Assembly (NCBI RefSeq): GCF_014699005.1
Contig: NZ_JACWZY010000002.1
Coordinates: forward strand, 434,001-498,000
Source: Spirosoma profusum
Lineage (GTDB): Bacteria > Bacteroidota > Bacteroidia > Cytophagales > Spirosomataceae
Length of the DNA: 64,000 nucleotides
Direction of reading: 5' to 3'
How positions within the stretch are numbered: the stretch's first letter is position 1; the number at the start of each line of letters is the position of its first letter. The notes below the pieces were generated by a model. It did no database searches, was not told the origin of the DNA, and saw only the letters and a program-made list of their open reading frames with translations. A program made the translations under genes and the position numbers. Below are positions 15,692 to 24,584 of this stretch, in pieces.

Positions 15692-16573
15692 GTGAAAAAA
15701 ACACCAGAAAAGCCGTTGCTATTCAAAGTGCCCGCTATCGATGATAGTACGTTTCGGGTTGAACACGATAGTTTTCCACATTTCTATGGACATCTTCACT
15801 TTCACCCGGAAATTCAACTCACGCTCATTCAGCAAGGAGAGGGTACGTTGATTGTTGGCGATAAAATTGATCGGTTTGATCGCAACGATGTATTACTGCT
15901 GGGGTCGAATTTGCCTCACGTACTACGTAGTGACCCCGAATATTTTGCGCCTGATTCGGTACGTCGATCTGTGGCGGTTTCGGTGCTGTTTCGGCCTGAA
16001 CACCTGGAACCAACCGTACTTCAGTTGCCGGAAACCCGTCATCTGCAACAATTGCTACGTGAATCGCAGCATGGCGTTCGGTTACGATGCCCCGAAGGTC
16101 ACACGCTTACCGAACAGTTTGCTACGTTGCCCGGTCAACGCCCATTTGATCAGTTATTGACTTTTCTGCATATACTGGATTATCTGTCTACCAGTGCTAG
16201 TCGGGAAGTACTCTCGGTTACGGCTTTCGAAAATCCACGACGCCCTGACGATCACCAGCGACTGGAACGCGTGTTTTCGTTCATTCTGGAAAATTACCAG
16301 TCTGATATTACGCTGGACGACGTAGCGGGCATTGCTAATTTAACACCGGGGGGCTTCTGTCGATTTTTCCGGTTACATACCCAGAAAACGTTTTCGAAGC
16401 TGCTCAATGAAGTCAGGATCGAACACGCCTGCCGCCACCTACGTGAATCCAGGCTGAGTATCAATCAGATTGCGATCCATTGTGGCTTTAGTAGTCTTTC
16501 AAATTTCAACCGTCAATTTAAAGAAATCGTTGGCCTGTCGCCCAGCGAATACCTTCGCAACTATGCCGGTTGA
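15692..16573 (+). CDS. AraC-family transcriptional regulator
   Basis: This 293-residue regulator uses a GTG start at 15692 (MKKTPEKPLLFKVP). Residues ~25-100 form a cupin sensor domain (HFYGHLHFHPEIQLTLIQQG). The last ~100 residues hold the two helix-turn-helix units: LDDVAGIANLTPGGFCRFF and INQIAIHCGFSSLSNFNRQF, ending with GLSPSEY. It is divergent from the hydroxyproline operon, which suggests it controls that operon in response to hydroxyproline or a pathway intermediate (inferred). The gene is also a good example of the host word bias: it has nine TACGT/ACGTA sites in 882 bp. Confidence 0.9.
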   Translation: MKKTPEKPLLFKVPAIDDSTFRVEHDSFPHFYGHLHFHPEIQLTLIQQGEGTLIVGDKIDRFDRNDVLLLGSNLPHVLRSDPEYFAPDSVRRSVAVSVLFRPEHLEPTVLQLPETRHLQQLLRESQHGVRLRCPEGHTLTEQFATLPGQRPFDQLLTFLHILDYLSTSASREVLSVTAFENPRRPDDHQRLERVFSFILENYQSDITLDDVAGIANLTPGGFCRFFRLHTQKTFSKLLNEVRIEHACRHLRESRLSINQIAIHCGFSSLSNFNRQFKEIVGLSPSEYLRNYAG

Positions 16574-16746
16574 CAAAAGCGGAAACTACGATTTCAAGTC
16601 TGTTTATTGGTAAGTCGATTGCCTTTCCAGAGAGTACAGGAAGGTGCTTTAGCGGTCCTGGTTTAAATTCGTTTTTGAAATAGGAACGCGGGTAGAAGTC
16701 CGCAATTGTTGGCTCAAAACAGCGGGTTTCCCCGCGTTACGTACAG

Positions 16747-17751
16747 ATGGAAATCACGACTTCACATCCCCTGGCTTTACCGGTTGGCGTTACGCTCGAC
16801 CGATATATTATGAATCGTCAGACAGCGTTTGCCTATGCAACGGGCGAGTTGTCTCAACTACTACGTGATATCGCGCTGGCCAGCAAAATCATTCATCGCG
16901 AAGTAAATCGTGCTGGATTGATCGACCTGACGGGTGGTATGGGCGTGGAAAATGTGCAGGGCGAAAGTCAGCAAAAACTGGACGTAATTGCCAATATCCG
17001 TTTCATTCGCGCCCTTAAAAACGGTGGAGAAGCCTGTGCGTTGCTGTCGGAAGAGGACGAAGAGATTATTTACACCGGCAATAATAACGGCAAATACGTT
17101 GTCGCGATTGACCCATTGGATGGTTCTTCCAACATTGATGTCAACGTATCAATTGGGACCATTTTCTCCATCTATCGACGGGTGACGCCGGTCGGTACGT
17201 TGCCCCAGCGCGAAGATTTTCTGCAAGGGGGGCAGGAGCAGGTGGCTGCGGGCTACATTCTCTACGGATCGTCGACCATACTGGTTTATACGACGGGTTG
17301 TGGTGTGAATGGCTTTACGTACGATTATTCGTTGGGTGAGTTTATTCTATCACATCCTGATATCAAGAGCCCGGAAGATGGTACGATTTATTCCTGCAAT
17401 GAGGGTAATCTGGAGCAGTACGATTCAAGCATTCAGAGCTACCTGGCCGCGTGTCGTCAACAGCAGTACACAGCCCGGTATATTGGTTCGTTAGTGGCAG
17501 ATTTTCACCGGAATTTGCTGAAAGGTGGCATTTATCTGTATCCGGCAACTACCAAAAATCCGAACGGCAAACTTCGGCTATTGTATGAGTGCTATCCACT
17601 GGCATTCATTGCCGAGCAGGCTGGCTGTAAAATATCGGATGGTAATCAGCCGGTGCTTGATATTATCCCCACTGATTTTCACCAACGGAGCCCGCTCTTT
17701 ATGGGTGCTCCCAGGATGGTGAAAACATTGTTGGACTATATGGCAACGTAG
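16747..17751 (+). CDS. fbp: Fructose-1,6-bisphosphatase, class I
   Basis: This 334-residue cytoplasmic enzyme hydrolyses fructose 1,6-bisphosphate to fructose 6-phosphate in gluconeogenesis. The metal- and substrate-binding signature [20 protein letters not shown] is at ~120-139, and the EEDEEIIY and [22 protein letters not shown] segments are typical class I motifs. Length and motif order are normal. The gene is transcribed alone and followed by a hairpin at 17788-17819. The 170 bp upstream shows no other gene. Confidence 0.96.
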   Translation: MEITTSHPLALPVGVTLDRYIMNRQTAFAYATGELSQLLRDIALASKIIHREVNRAGLIDLTGGMGVENVQGESQQKLDVIANIRFIRALKNGGEACALLSEEDEEIIYTGNNNGKYVVAIDPLDGSSNIDVNVSIGTIFSIYRRVTPVGTLPQREDFLQGGQEQVAAGYILYGSSTILVYTTGCGVNGFTYDYSLGEFILSHPDIKSPEDGTIYSCNEGNLEQYDSSIQSYLAACRQQQYTARYIGSLVADFHRNLLKGGIYLYPATTKNPNGKLRLLYECYPLAFIAEQAGCKISDGNQPVLDIIPTDFHQRSPLFMGAPRMVKTLLDYMAT

Positions 17752-17787
17752 TCATCTTCAGCAACTAGTTGAAAGCAATAGATAAAT

Positions 17788-17819
17788 GCAAAGCCAGATC
17801 ATTCCAGGTCTGGCTTTGC
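17788..17819 (+). terminator. Likely rho-independent terminator after fbp
   Basis: An 11-bp perfect stem, GCAAAGCCAGA (17788-17798) with TCTGGCTTTGC (17809-17819), has a 10-base loop. The T-run after it is weak (TCGTTTA). It lies 36 bases past the fbp stop. The rest of the 17752-18154 gap shows no convincing gene. Confidence 0.65.
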
Positions 17820-18154
17820 TCGTTTATACCCCTCCAGTATATAAGAGTTACTTAACGTTACCAGGCTACTTAGTTCCTTTGTAAGCCCACTGAATCGCAG
17901 ATACTAAAAAGTGTCAATAATATACAAATGCTCATCATGTAATGGATAACCATCATGGCTATTTTTGAGATAACTATTACTGAAGACGACGGCTTTTTGG
18001 CTAAACTACTTGGTGTTGATTCTCGTTAGTACATTATTTGTTTCAGCGAAGCTCCATCAAGTCAAAAGAGATTATTTTACAACTGAAATGGATTTGCTAG
18101 TTAGTTTTAATCGATAGTTTTTTTCGAGCGGTACTACTTTTACCTAATTCAACC

Positions 18155-20554
18155 ATGACCGGTGATCAAGGGCCTTTTGATTCAACTCAAAAACTAACCC
18201 AGCAACTGGATATTGACTTTGCCCTCCAGGCGGCTGGACTGGGTGTTTGGGAGTTGGACCCTGTTACTAGTCAGGTAATATGGGATGACCGGTGCAGGGA
18301 GTTATTCGGACTGGCCAAGCACAATTACCTATCCTATGAGCAGGCAATTCAATACATTCATACCGATGATGTGAGTCGGGTTAGCCAGGCTGTGCAATGG
18401 GCGATGACCCCTCAGTCGAATGGTCTATTTGATGAAACATATCGGACAATAGGTGCCGATGACGGTCAGTTGCGTTGGGTGCGCTTCCATGGGCGAAGTT
18501 ACTTTTCAGAAGCCGGTGAGATTTACCGTTTTGCGGGCGTGGCCCAGGAAGTAACCCAACAGATACTGACTCAGCAACGGGAAACTAGAATCCGGCAGGA
18601 TGCCCAGCGGCAGCAACGTATCTATGAAGCTATTGCAGGTAGTACCCCCGACCTGATGTATGTCTTTGACCTGAACTACCGGTTCATTTACGCCAATCAG
18701 GCACTGCTGAATATGTGGGGCAGTAGCTGGGAGAAATCGATCGGAAAAGATTTGCTGGCAAATGGTTATGAACCCTGGCACGCCCAGATGCACGAACGGG
18801 AAATCGATCAGGTGGTGGCCACCAAACAATCCATTCGTGGCGAGGTTTCTTTCCCCCACGCCACGCTGGGTAAACGGATTTACGATTATGTGTTTGCCCC
18901 CGTTCTTAACGAGCGGGGAGAGGTGGAGGCTGTTGCTGGTACAACCCGTGACATTACTGATATTAAGCAGGCTGAAGAGACCTTGCGTGAATCGGAGAAA
19001 AATTACCGTACCCTTTTTGAGTCCATGCAAGAGGGTTATACCGTTTGCGAGGCTATCCGCGACCCAAGCGGGAAGATGATAGATTACCGTTTTCTGCAGG
19101 TGAATCCTGCTTTTGGGAAACTGACTGGTTTGGAGCCGGCGCAAACGCATGGGAAAACCGCCTGGGACATGCTGCCAGGGTTGGATGAAAAGTGGTACGC
19201 CATTTATCAGCAAGTCATCGACACCCATCAGACGATTCGCGTTGAAGATTATATTCCACCCCTCAACGAATGGTATAACCTCACGGTATTTTGGTACGCA
19301 GACGAACAGTTTGCTGTGCTGTTTGATGAAATCACCGAACGCAAACGTGCCGAAGCGGCTTTACGGGTCAGTGAAGAACGTTTCCGCCTATTTGTAACGG
19401 CTAGTTCAGACGCGGTCTACACCATGAGCGCCGATTGGCGGCAAATGAATCAGTTAGTAGGTAAGACGTTTCTGGCCAATACTCAGGCACCCAACCGCGA
19501 CTGGCTTCTGAAATATATTCCGGTGGAAGATCATCTGCAGGTAGAAACCGCCATTGAAGAAGCTATTACGACCAAAAGCGTGTTCGAGTTGGAGCACCAG
19601 GTTATTCAAGCTGATGGAACTGTTGGCTGGACTATGTCGCGCGCCGTACCTATTCTGGATGAGCAGGGACATCTGCTGGAATGGTTTGGCACAGCCAGCG
19701 ACGTAACCGAACGCAAACGGGCCGAAGAAGCCCTGCGTCAGAGCGAAGAACGCTATCGGCATCTGTCGGCGGAGTTAGAAGAACGGGTAAAAGCCCGTAC
19801 TTTGGCATTAAGTCAGGCCAACGCTGATCTAAAACGGTCAAATGACAACCTGCAACAATTTGCATACGTAGCGAGTCACGACTTGCAGGAGCCGCTACGT
19901 AAAATTCAGTCGTTCAGTACGTTGCTTACCCAACAACTGGATACGCAATTGAATGAAGTGACTAAAGATCACTTGCAACGTATTACGGCTGCAGGTGCTC
20001 GTATGTCTGCCTTAATTAGAGACTTGCTGGCTTACTCCCGCATTTCGACTCGCCAACAGTCCTTTGGCCTCGTTTCACTAGAAGCTATTGTGGCAAACGT
20101 ACTCACTACCCTCGACTGGGAAATTAGCCAATCGGGTGCTCAAATAAGCGTCGATACGTTGCCTATGACCAATGGAGATGAGTCGCAACTAGGTCAGCTC
20201 TTTCAGAACTTACTGACGAATGCCATCAAGTTTGTAATTCCTGGGCAATCTCCTCAGATACGTATTGAGTATTTTAAGCGGACTCTTATTGAGTTACCGC
20301 CAGATGTACATCCTGGTATAGAGACTCCGTTATACCACCAAATTAGTGTTAAAGATCAGGGGGTGGGCTTTGACATCAAGTTTCGAGATCGCATTTTTCA
20401 GGTATTTCAGCGACTCCATAGTAAGAGTGAATATCCTGGCACTGGGGTTGGGTTAGCGATTTGTCAGCGGGTGGTGGAAAATCACGGCGGGGCCATTACA
20501 GCTAGCAGCTACCCTGACCAAGGGACTAGCTTTGATGTATATCTTCCGGCTTGA
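18155..20554 (+). CDS. Multi-PAS sensor histidine kinase
   Basis: This 799-residue protein has no obvious membrane segment, so it is probably a cytoplasmic sensor. Four PAS domains with PAC ends can be read: ~25-140 (FALQAAGLGVWELD), ~150-270 (AGSTPDLMYVFDLNYRFIYANQA), ~280-395 (LFESMQEGYTVCEAI) and ~405-525. A coiled-coil linker then leads to the HisKA H-box FAYVASHDLQEPLRKI with phospho-acceptor His ~575. The HATPase domain shows the N-box LLTNAIKF, the G1 box DQGVGFD and GTGVGLAICQRVVENHGG. No receiver domain or response regulator is next to it. The kinase is the last host gene before the integrated island. Confidence 0.92.
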   Translation: MTGDQGPFDSTQKLTQQLDIDFALQAAGLGVWELDPVTSQVIWDDRCRELFGLAKHNYLSYEQAIQYIHTDDVSRVSQAVQWAMTPQSNGLFDETYRTIGADDGQLRWVRFHGRSYFSEAGEIYRFAGVAQEVTQQILTQQRETRIRQDAQRQQRIYEAIAGSTPDLMYVFDLNYRFIYANQALLNMWGSSWEKSIGKDLLANGYEPWHAQMHEREIDQVVATKQSIRGEVSFPHATLGKRIYDYVFAPVLNERGEVEAVAGTTRDITDIKQAEETLRESEKNYRTLFESMQEGYTVCEAIRDPSGKMIDYRFLQVNPAFGKLTGLEPAQTHGKTAWDMLPGLDEKWYAIYQQVIDTHQTIRVEDYIPPLNEWYNLTVFWYADEQFAVLFDEITERKRAEAALRVSEERFRLFVTASSDAVYTMSADWRQMNQLVGKTFLANTQAPNRDWLLKYIPVEDHLQVETAIEEAITTKSVFELEHQVIQADGTVGWTMSRAVPILDEQGHLLEWFGTASDVTERKRAEEALRQSEERYRHLSAELEERVKARTLALSQANADLKRSNDNLQQFAYVASHDLQEPLRKIQSFSTLLTQQLDTQLNEVTKDHLQRITAAGARMSALIRDLLAYSRISTRQQSFGLVSLEAIVANVLTTLDWEISQSGAQISVDTLPMTNGDESQLGQLFQNLLTNAIKFVIPGQSPQIRIEYFKRTLIELPPDVHPGIETPLYHQISVKDQGVGFDIKFRDRIFQVFQRLHSKSEYPGTGVGLAICQRVVENHGGAITASSYPDQGTSFDVYLPA

Positions 20555-20801
20555 GGATTAACTACTGGGAATGAACTGAAAGGAAAGACAAATAGACATT
20601 ACATCAATTGTTTAATCTGTAGGTAGATTTTGACATCCTGCAGAAGGTGGTCACGATTGATATAGTCTATGACATACTAAAACAGGACTTGGCAATAGAT
20701 AAATAGTATAAGTGTAATTACTTTATTTTAGTGAAGTTCTAGTTGGTATATTCGGCCTTTCCCATTTGCAAAAAGGGGATGGTGTTGAAAATTAGTAAAA
20801 G
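20555..20801. other. Gene-free region before the island
   Basis: No supported gene, palindrome or clear promoter is seen between the histidine kinase stop and the hairpin at 20802. Base composition becomes more AT-rich than in the kinase gene. Confidence 0.5.
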
Positions 20802-20837
20802 AAAAACGGCCCATACAACATGTATAAGCCGTTTTTT
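20802..20837 (-). terminator. Hairpin terminator, probably the original tRNA-Arg terminator
   Basis: A stem of about 16 bp with a two-base mismatch (AAAAACGGC...GCCGTTTTT) has T-runs on both sides. Read on the - strand, it lies just past the tRNA-Arg 3'-end fragment at 20848-20868. Before the island inserted, this hairpin would have directly followed the tRNA-Arg gene. After insertion, another hairpin (40688-40724) took its place. Confidence 0.7.
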
Positions 20838-20847
20838 TGTCTTTTCA

Positions 20848-20868
20848 GTGCTCCCGAAGGGACTCGAA
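20848..20868 (-). other. attL: tRNA-Arg 3'-end fragment
   Basis: This 21-bp stretch starts GTGCTCCCGAAGGGA and matches the 3' end of the tRNA-Arg gene at 40757-40777 with one mismatch (C for T). It covers the acceptor 3' strand and part of the T-arm but not the rest of the tRNA, so it is not a functional tRNA. It marks the left boundary of the integrated element. Confidence 0.88.
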
Positions 20869-20922
20869 TGATAAAGGTTATAAGGTTGATTATGAAAGTG
20901 TTGAATTTATATGAAAACGACA

Positions 20923-20945
20923 GGGGACGGAAAAGGGGACGAAAT
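20923..20945. promoter_or_regulatory. Left-end paired GGGGACG sites (putative integrase arm sites)
   Basis: Two direct copies of GGGGACGRAA start at 20923 and 20935, 55 bp inside attL. The same pair recurs just inside the right end (40623, 40636). Tyrosine recombinases of integrative elements bind short repeated arm sites near both ends; the position and repetition fit such a role. Confidence 0.6.
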
Positions 20946-21034
20946 GGTGAATTATACATCTACAACCTGTTAAATATTGAGTAGATAACTGTGCTATTAA
21001 AACATTTGAATTATCTCTTACCGAATAGACATAT

Positions 21035-22297
21035 CTAAAGATTACTAAATCTATAAAGTCTAGTTGAGTTACTTTCGGTTATATGGTACTCAAGTCCTAA
21101 TGTTTTTGTATCCTGCTCTTGAAAATAATCTTGATTAAAAGAATAGATATCCAGCCTGTCTTCTAAAACCACATGTAAGTGATTTTGATAATTGAAAGAT
21201 CTAGGGTAAATTCTCCATCTAGTGACCGGGCCTTTTATTGTATGTGAACTATTGTCACTAAGCAACACGATTAAGGCGTTTTCACACTCGACAACAACGC
21301 CGAAATAACTTGTAGAGCCAGATAAAACCTTTCCTTTCCAAGGGGCAATTGAAATATTTTTCAATTTAGTAAATATCTTTTCTCCCTTTTCTAATTTAGC
21401 TCTGTTATTGTACCTTACCACTTCAAAAGTGTTTTCATTAGCACGGAATATAGTGTCGTCTACACCCCAACTAATATAATTTCTGACATGTTTATTCGTA
21501 TCTTCAAATATTATATTGTCATCAATTTCCTCGTCAAAATTTCTAATAAACCGTCTTTGTTGTGTTAGTTCATCTTCATGTATATCCCACTTAAACTTTG
21601 CCATGAATGACTTAGATATAAGCGAGCTATTGTATAAATTTAAATATGTGTAATTTGAAAATGAAGAATGCTCAGTACTAACTTGATAGATTGGATTATT
21701 TGTATCAACTTGTTTCAGATTTTCGCTAACAGATTTTGACATATTCAATTCAAATAACCCTTGTTCGCCACCAGAAAGAGCAATTTGAGGATATTTGTTA
21801 GCCTTTATTGATAAAAGATTACAATCCCAAAGCTTTATCGCTTTACTACTGACGGGGTTTCTGTCTCGCCTTGCATGTGCAGTGCTTGAAAACAAGCCTT
21901 GTTCTGTTATAAAATATAACTTATTTCCATAAATTTCTGTATCAGTTGGTATATCATTTGTCGGTGTGTCTTGTTCGCCTATTAGAAATTTTGCAAGTGT
22001 TTCTTCATTTATTTCATAATGACGATTAGCGACTCTTAAGAACTTATTCAGAAATAATAATCTAAATTCTGCGTCTTTTTTAATCAGCTCCAATATCGAA
22101 CTTTTGTAGAGTTGATTTCCATCAAGAAAGCAATATTCAAATGTTAACCTGTCCAAATCGTTTTGAATCAAAGATTCAATTATAGCATACCAATCATATA
22201 CTTTTAATGAGTTATCAAAGAGCCATAAATATAAACGCCCCCTGTATAACTGACAGTCTAGATAATCTCCATAGATAGATAACTTTACAGGTTGCAT
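21035..22297 (-). CDS. Hypothetical protein, beta-rich, possibly propeller-like
   Basis: I do not recognise this 420-residue protein. It has no signal peptide or membrane segment. Short repeated beta-strand patterns with aromatic residues occur at ~40-residue spacing (YGNKLYFITEQGLF, YPQIALSGGEQGLFEL, GVVVECENALIVLLSDN, HLHVVLEDRLDIYSF), which suggests a beta-propeller or similar beta fold; this is inferred. Its start overlaps the end of the 142-residue gene before it by 13 bp, so the two are one translational unit. It is AT-rich and contains no TACGT/ACGTA word in 1263 bp, unlike host genes. Position in a defence-rich cargo suggests a defence or counter-defence role, unproven. Confidence 0.7.
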   Translation of the reverse strand: MQPVKLSIYGDYLDCQLYRGRLYLWLFDNSLKVYDWYAIIESLIQNDLDRLTFEYCFLDGNQLYKSSILELIKKDAEFRLLFLNKFLRVANRHYEINEETLAKFLIGEQDTPTNDIPTDTEIYGNKLYFITEQGLFSSTAHARRDRNPVSSKAIKLWDCNLLSIKANKYPQIALSGGEQGLFELNMSKSVSENLKQVDTNNPIYQVSTEHSSFSNYTYLNLYNSSLISKSFMAKFKWDIHEDELTQQRRFIRNFDEEIDDNIIFEDTNKHVRNYISWGVDDTIFRANENTFEVVRYNNRAKLEKGEKIFTKLKNISIAPWKGKVLSGSTSYFGVVVECENALIVLLSDNSSHTIKGPVTRWRIYPRSFNYQNHLHVVLEDRLDIYSFNQDYFQEQDTKTLGLEYHITESNSTRLYRFSNL

Positions 22298-22713
22298 GCT
22301 TTACCTTGTCTAATTTTTATAATGTGATGTTTTAAAATTATGTTTTTCTCCCTCCATATTTTTAAAACCGGGATTCCGGGACGATCTTGTTGTCTTCTAA
22401 TATAGTCTGCTGGATATCCATGCCATTTATTATTTTTACTGCTATCTATAAACTTAGCAAATTTCAGCTCGTCATCTTGAGTGGAGAAACCTATACATTC
22501 AAGGCCATTACCGTTAGACCTAATTCCCCATGAAAGATTTGATTCTATCCATTCTTCCTCTTGACTTTCAATAAAACATTCAACTTCTTCCCCCATTGAA
22601 ATTATCCATCTAGACTTATCTTTTGTAACATCATTTCTATGAGCTGATGAAATATAATATGTTTTATCGCTATCTGGACTTAGTTGAATTTCTGTATCTA
22701 GTTTGAAGGTCAT
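22285..22713 (-). CDS. Hypothetical protein with WHGYPADY...GKACNL C-terminal motif
   Basis: This 142-residue soluble protein is not recognised. Its C-terminal ~50 residues read like a small conserved domain: KWHGYPADYIRRQQDRPG, then VLKIWREKNII and IKIRQGKACNL. It overlaps the next gene (22297) by 13 bp, so the two products are probably made together. The pair is the left-most cargo of the island. The function cannot be inferred from sequence alone; the C-terminal pattern is the best handle for a homology search. Confidence 0.7.
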   Translation of the reverse strand: MTFKLDTEIQLSPDSDKTYYISSAHRNDVTKDKSRWIISMGEEVECFIESQEEEWIESNLSWGIRSNGNGLECIGFSTQDDELKFAKFIDSSKNNKWHGYPADYIRRQQDRPGIPVLKIWREKNIILKHHIIKIRQGKACNL

Positions 22714-23232
22714 GTACGGAAGTTATTTAAAATACGCTCTAAATTATTTCTATTCAATTCTAATCAGGTAAGGATTTAACAAAAAGTATTTTTCGCAATT
22801 ATATACTATGCACTTTTACTAAATTAAGTGAAGATATAGTGATTTTATTAAAATTAGATTCAGAATTACTTATTATAGGCTACTATTTAATGGTTTAAGT
22901 ACACTAAATATTGGTCTGAAAAAATGAAACGGTTGAAATTAGAAGAGTAGATTGCATATTTGCGTTTCAATTGAGCAGCCTTTATTGGCTACTTGGTTTG
23001 GTCAGAGCCGGGCGGTTGGTTCCCTCGGCTCATCGGGTCGGGTGGGTGGTTCCCCCGGCCATTTTTATTGACTTGTATTATCATATACTCAAGGGGGATG
23101 AATCTGCGACAGTAATAACAAGCTCTATTATTATAATAATCTGTTGAGCTACTAATTGTCGCTCAAAATGGGCGTTTTCTGCTAAGGTAAATAGACTAAT
23201 AAATTGTTAGGCGACGCCGGGAATAAGACATA
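22714..23232. other. Gene-free AT-rich spacer with a GC-rich patch
   Basis: No supported gene. At 23006-23060 a GC-rich patch holds two near-direct copies of CCGGGYGGKTGGTTCCC, in strong contrast to the AT-rich surroundings. A similar patch lies at 24483-24500. They vaguely resemble the proline-rich part of the replication gene (36190-36260) but are too short to call relics. Confidence 0.45.
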
Positions 23233-24126
23233 TTAATTATATTCTTGCTTTGCGCCAACCAATACCATGATATCAGTATTTTTAATTTTTTTTATATGAA
23301 TAATTCGAGATGAAATTCCCATTTCATTTAATATTTGTTTAAGATGCGTTGCGTGTTCAGGGGGGGCTGTAGGATTATCCACACAAATATATATACCCTT
23401 AGCAGGCATGTTTGAATAGTCTGCACCTTTATTATCATTTACTAATGGCCAATTTGCAACTTTTAGAAACTTTTTTAAATCAGTTGCATAAGTTTTTGCT
23501 TCTGGATCATGCATAACAGAAACAACAAAGGTCAACCCTGTCGGAATAGGATAAGTAGTTAAACAACTATTAAAAACCTGCCTTTGAAAATCTGTGAACT
23601 TTCTATCTTTTTGAAATTCTACAAGAGATTTTACTGATTGTTGTAGAGCCATTTGCAATTTAGCATTCTCTCTTTGAGCATTCAGTCGCTCTGTTTCAGC
23701 ATTTGCTAGCCTAATTTCCAATTCTTTTCTTTTATTTTCTTGCTCAAGACGTGTATCGCTCAGGCTATTTCTAAGCTCTTCAGTTTTATGGATTGCATTT
23801 GCTGCAACTGCCCTAGCGCTATCTGCCTTAGTTTTGGCTTCTTGAATTTTTAGATTAGCCGCACTTTCTTTTTGGGAGGATAAGGTTTGGTTAAGGGCAA
23901 AAAGTACTACAGTCATCAAGGCTACTAGGGCGCTCATTCCAATATTGATCCATTCCCAAGTTTTCTTATTGCGTTTATGGGGATTCCTATGCATCCCTTT
24001 AGCCTTTTCAAGTTTATTAGAATAATAAAAGATTAGGAAAGTAATAATTGGAATTGCTACGGCTAAAAAAATATTGATATAACTTAGCCTGTCAATCGTT
24101 TTTTCTAGGGCATCAGACTCTGACAT
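23233..24126 (-). CDS. Membrane protein with long coiled coil and C-terminal alpha/beta domain
   Basis: This 297-residue protein has two N-terminal membrane segments (~16-34, INIFLAVAIPIITFLIFYY, and ~60-78, INIGMSALVALMTVVLFAL). A long charged coiled coil follows (~83-170, with LRNSLSDTRLEQENKRKELE), then a C-terminal domain of about 110 residues (GLTFVVSVMHDPEAKTYA, KGIYICVDNP, NTDIMVLVGAKQ) with alternating strand and helix patterns. The family is not recognised. The layout of membrane anchor, coiled coil and cytoplasmic domain is common in defence effectors and sensors of unknown type. It stands alone on the - strand with long gaps on both sides. Confidence 0.7.
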   Translation of the reverse strand: MSESDALEKTIDRLSYINIFLAVAIPIITFLIFYYSNKLEKAKGMHRNPHKRNKKTWEWINIGMSALVALMTVVLFALNQTLSSQKESAANLKIQEAKTKADSARAVAANAIHKTEELRNSLSDTRLEQENKRKELEIRLANAETERLNAQRENAKLQMALQQSVKSLVEFQKDRKFTDFQRQVFNSCLTTYPIPTGLTFVVSVMHDPEAKTYATDLKKFLKVANWPLVNDNKGADYSNMPAKGIYICVDNPTAPPEHATHLKQILNEMGISSRIIHIKKIKNTDIMVLVGAKQEYN

Positions 24127-24534
24127 ATAAATATTTAAACTTAGTGAATTGTAAACATAACAATTGGCTGATTATTAACAAAGAAGGCACTAATAGCTCT
24201 TCGTTTAACTTCTTCTTTCAGAATAGCCAATAGGTTATGTACTAGTTACGACTTCATCTTTTTCCCTTTTCTTAATGCAGCACCCAAGTTGTAGTTCTCA
24301 TAATTTAATCCTTATATAGGATTGATATTTATTCATATGAAATCCCCACTGCGTAGTGAATTTTAACAGTGCATGGTTTGAATAGGCCAACGGTCATGAG
24401 TTGCCTTTGGGCCATAGGTTTTCAATACCATCCAAATTATGAAGAATAGAACCATCTTTACTGGTTGCGTGGCATGGCCAGTGCCGGGTGGGTGGTTCCT
24501 CATCCTTTTTCATTAGTTAATGCAGGGTTTTCAT
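24127..24534. other. Gene-free spacer with GC-rich patch
   Basis: No supported gene is seen. The patch GCCGGGTGGGTGGTTCC at 24483-24499 resembles the one at 23037-23055. The rest is AT-rich and featureless until the two large hairpins upstream of the next gene. Confidence 0.4.
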
Positions 24535-24575
24535 TTTATAGTTACTACGCAGAAAGGCTGCGTAGTAACTATAAA
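24535..24575. terminator. Perfect 18-bp inverted repeat (hairpin 1)
   Basis: Arms 24535-24552 and 24558-24575 are perfect inverted copies (TTTATAGTTACTACGCAG) with a 5-base loop. T- and A-runs flank it, so it could terminate transcription in both directions. A second, longer hairpin follows 9 bases later. Confidence 0.6.
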
Positions 24576-24584
24576 TCTTTGAGC

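Noticed and set aside
20848..20868. tRNA gene at the left boundary
   Set aside because: Only the 3' 21 bp of the tRNA-Arg are present; no D-arm or anticodon arm can be formed. It is an attachment site.
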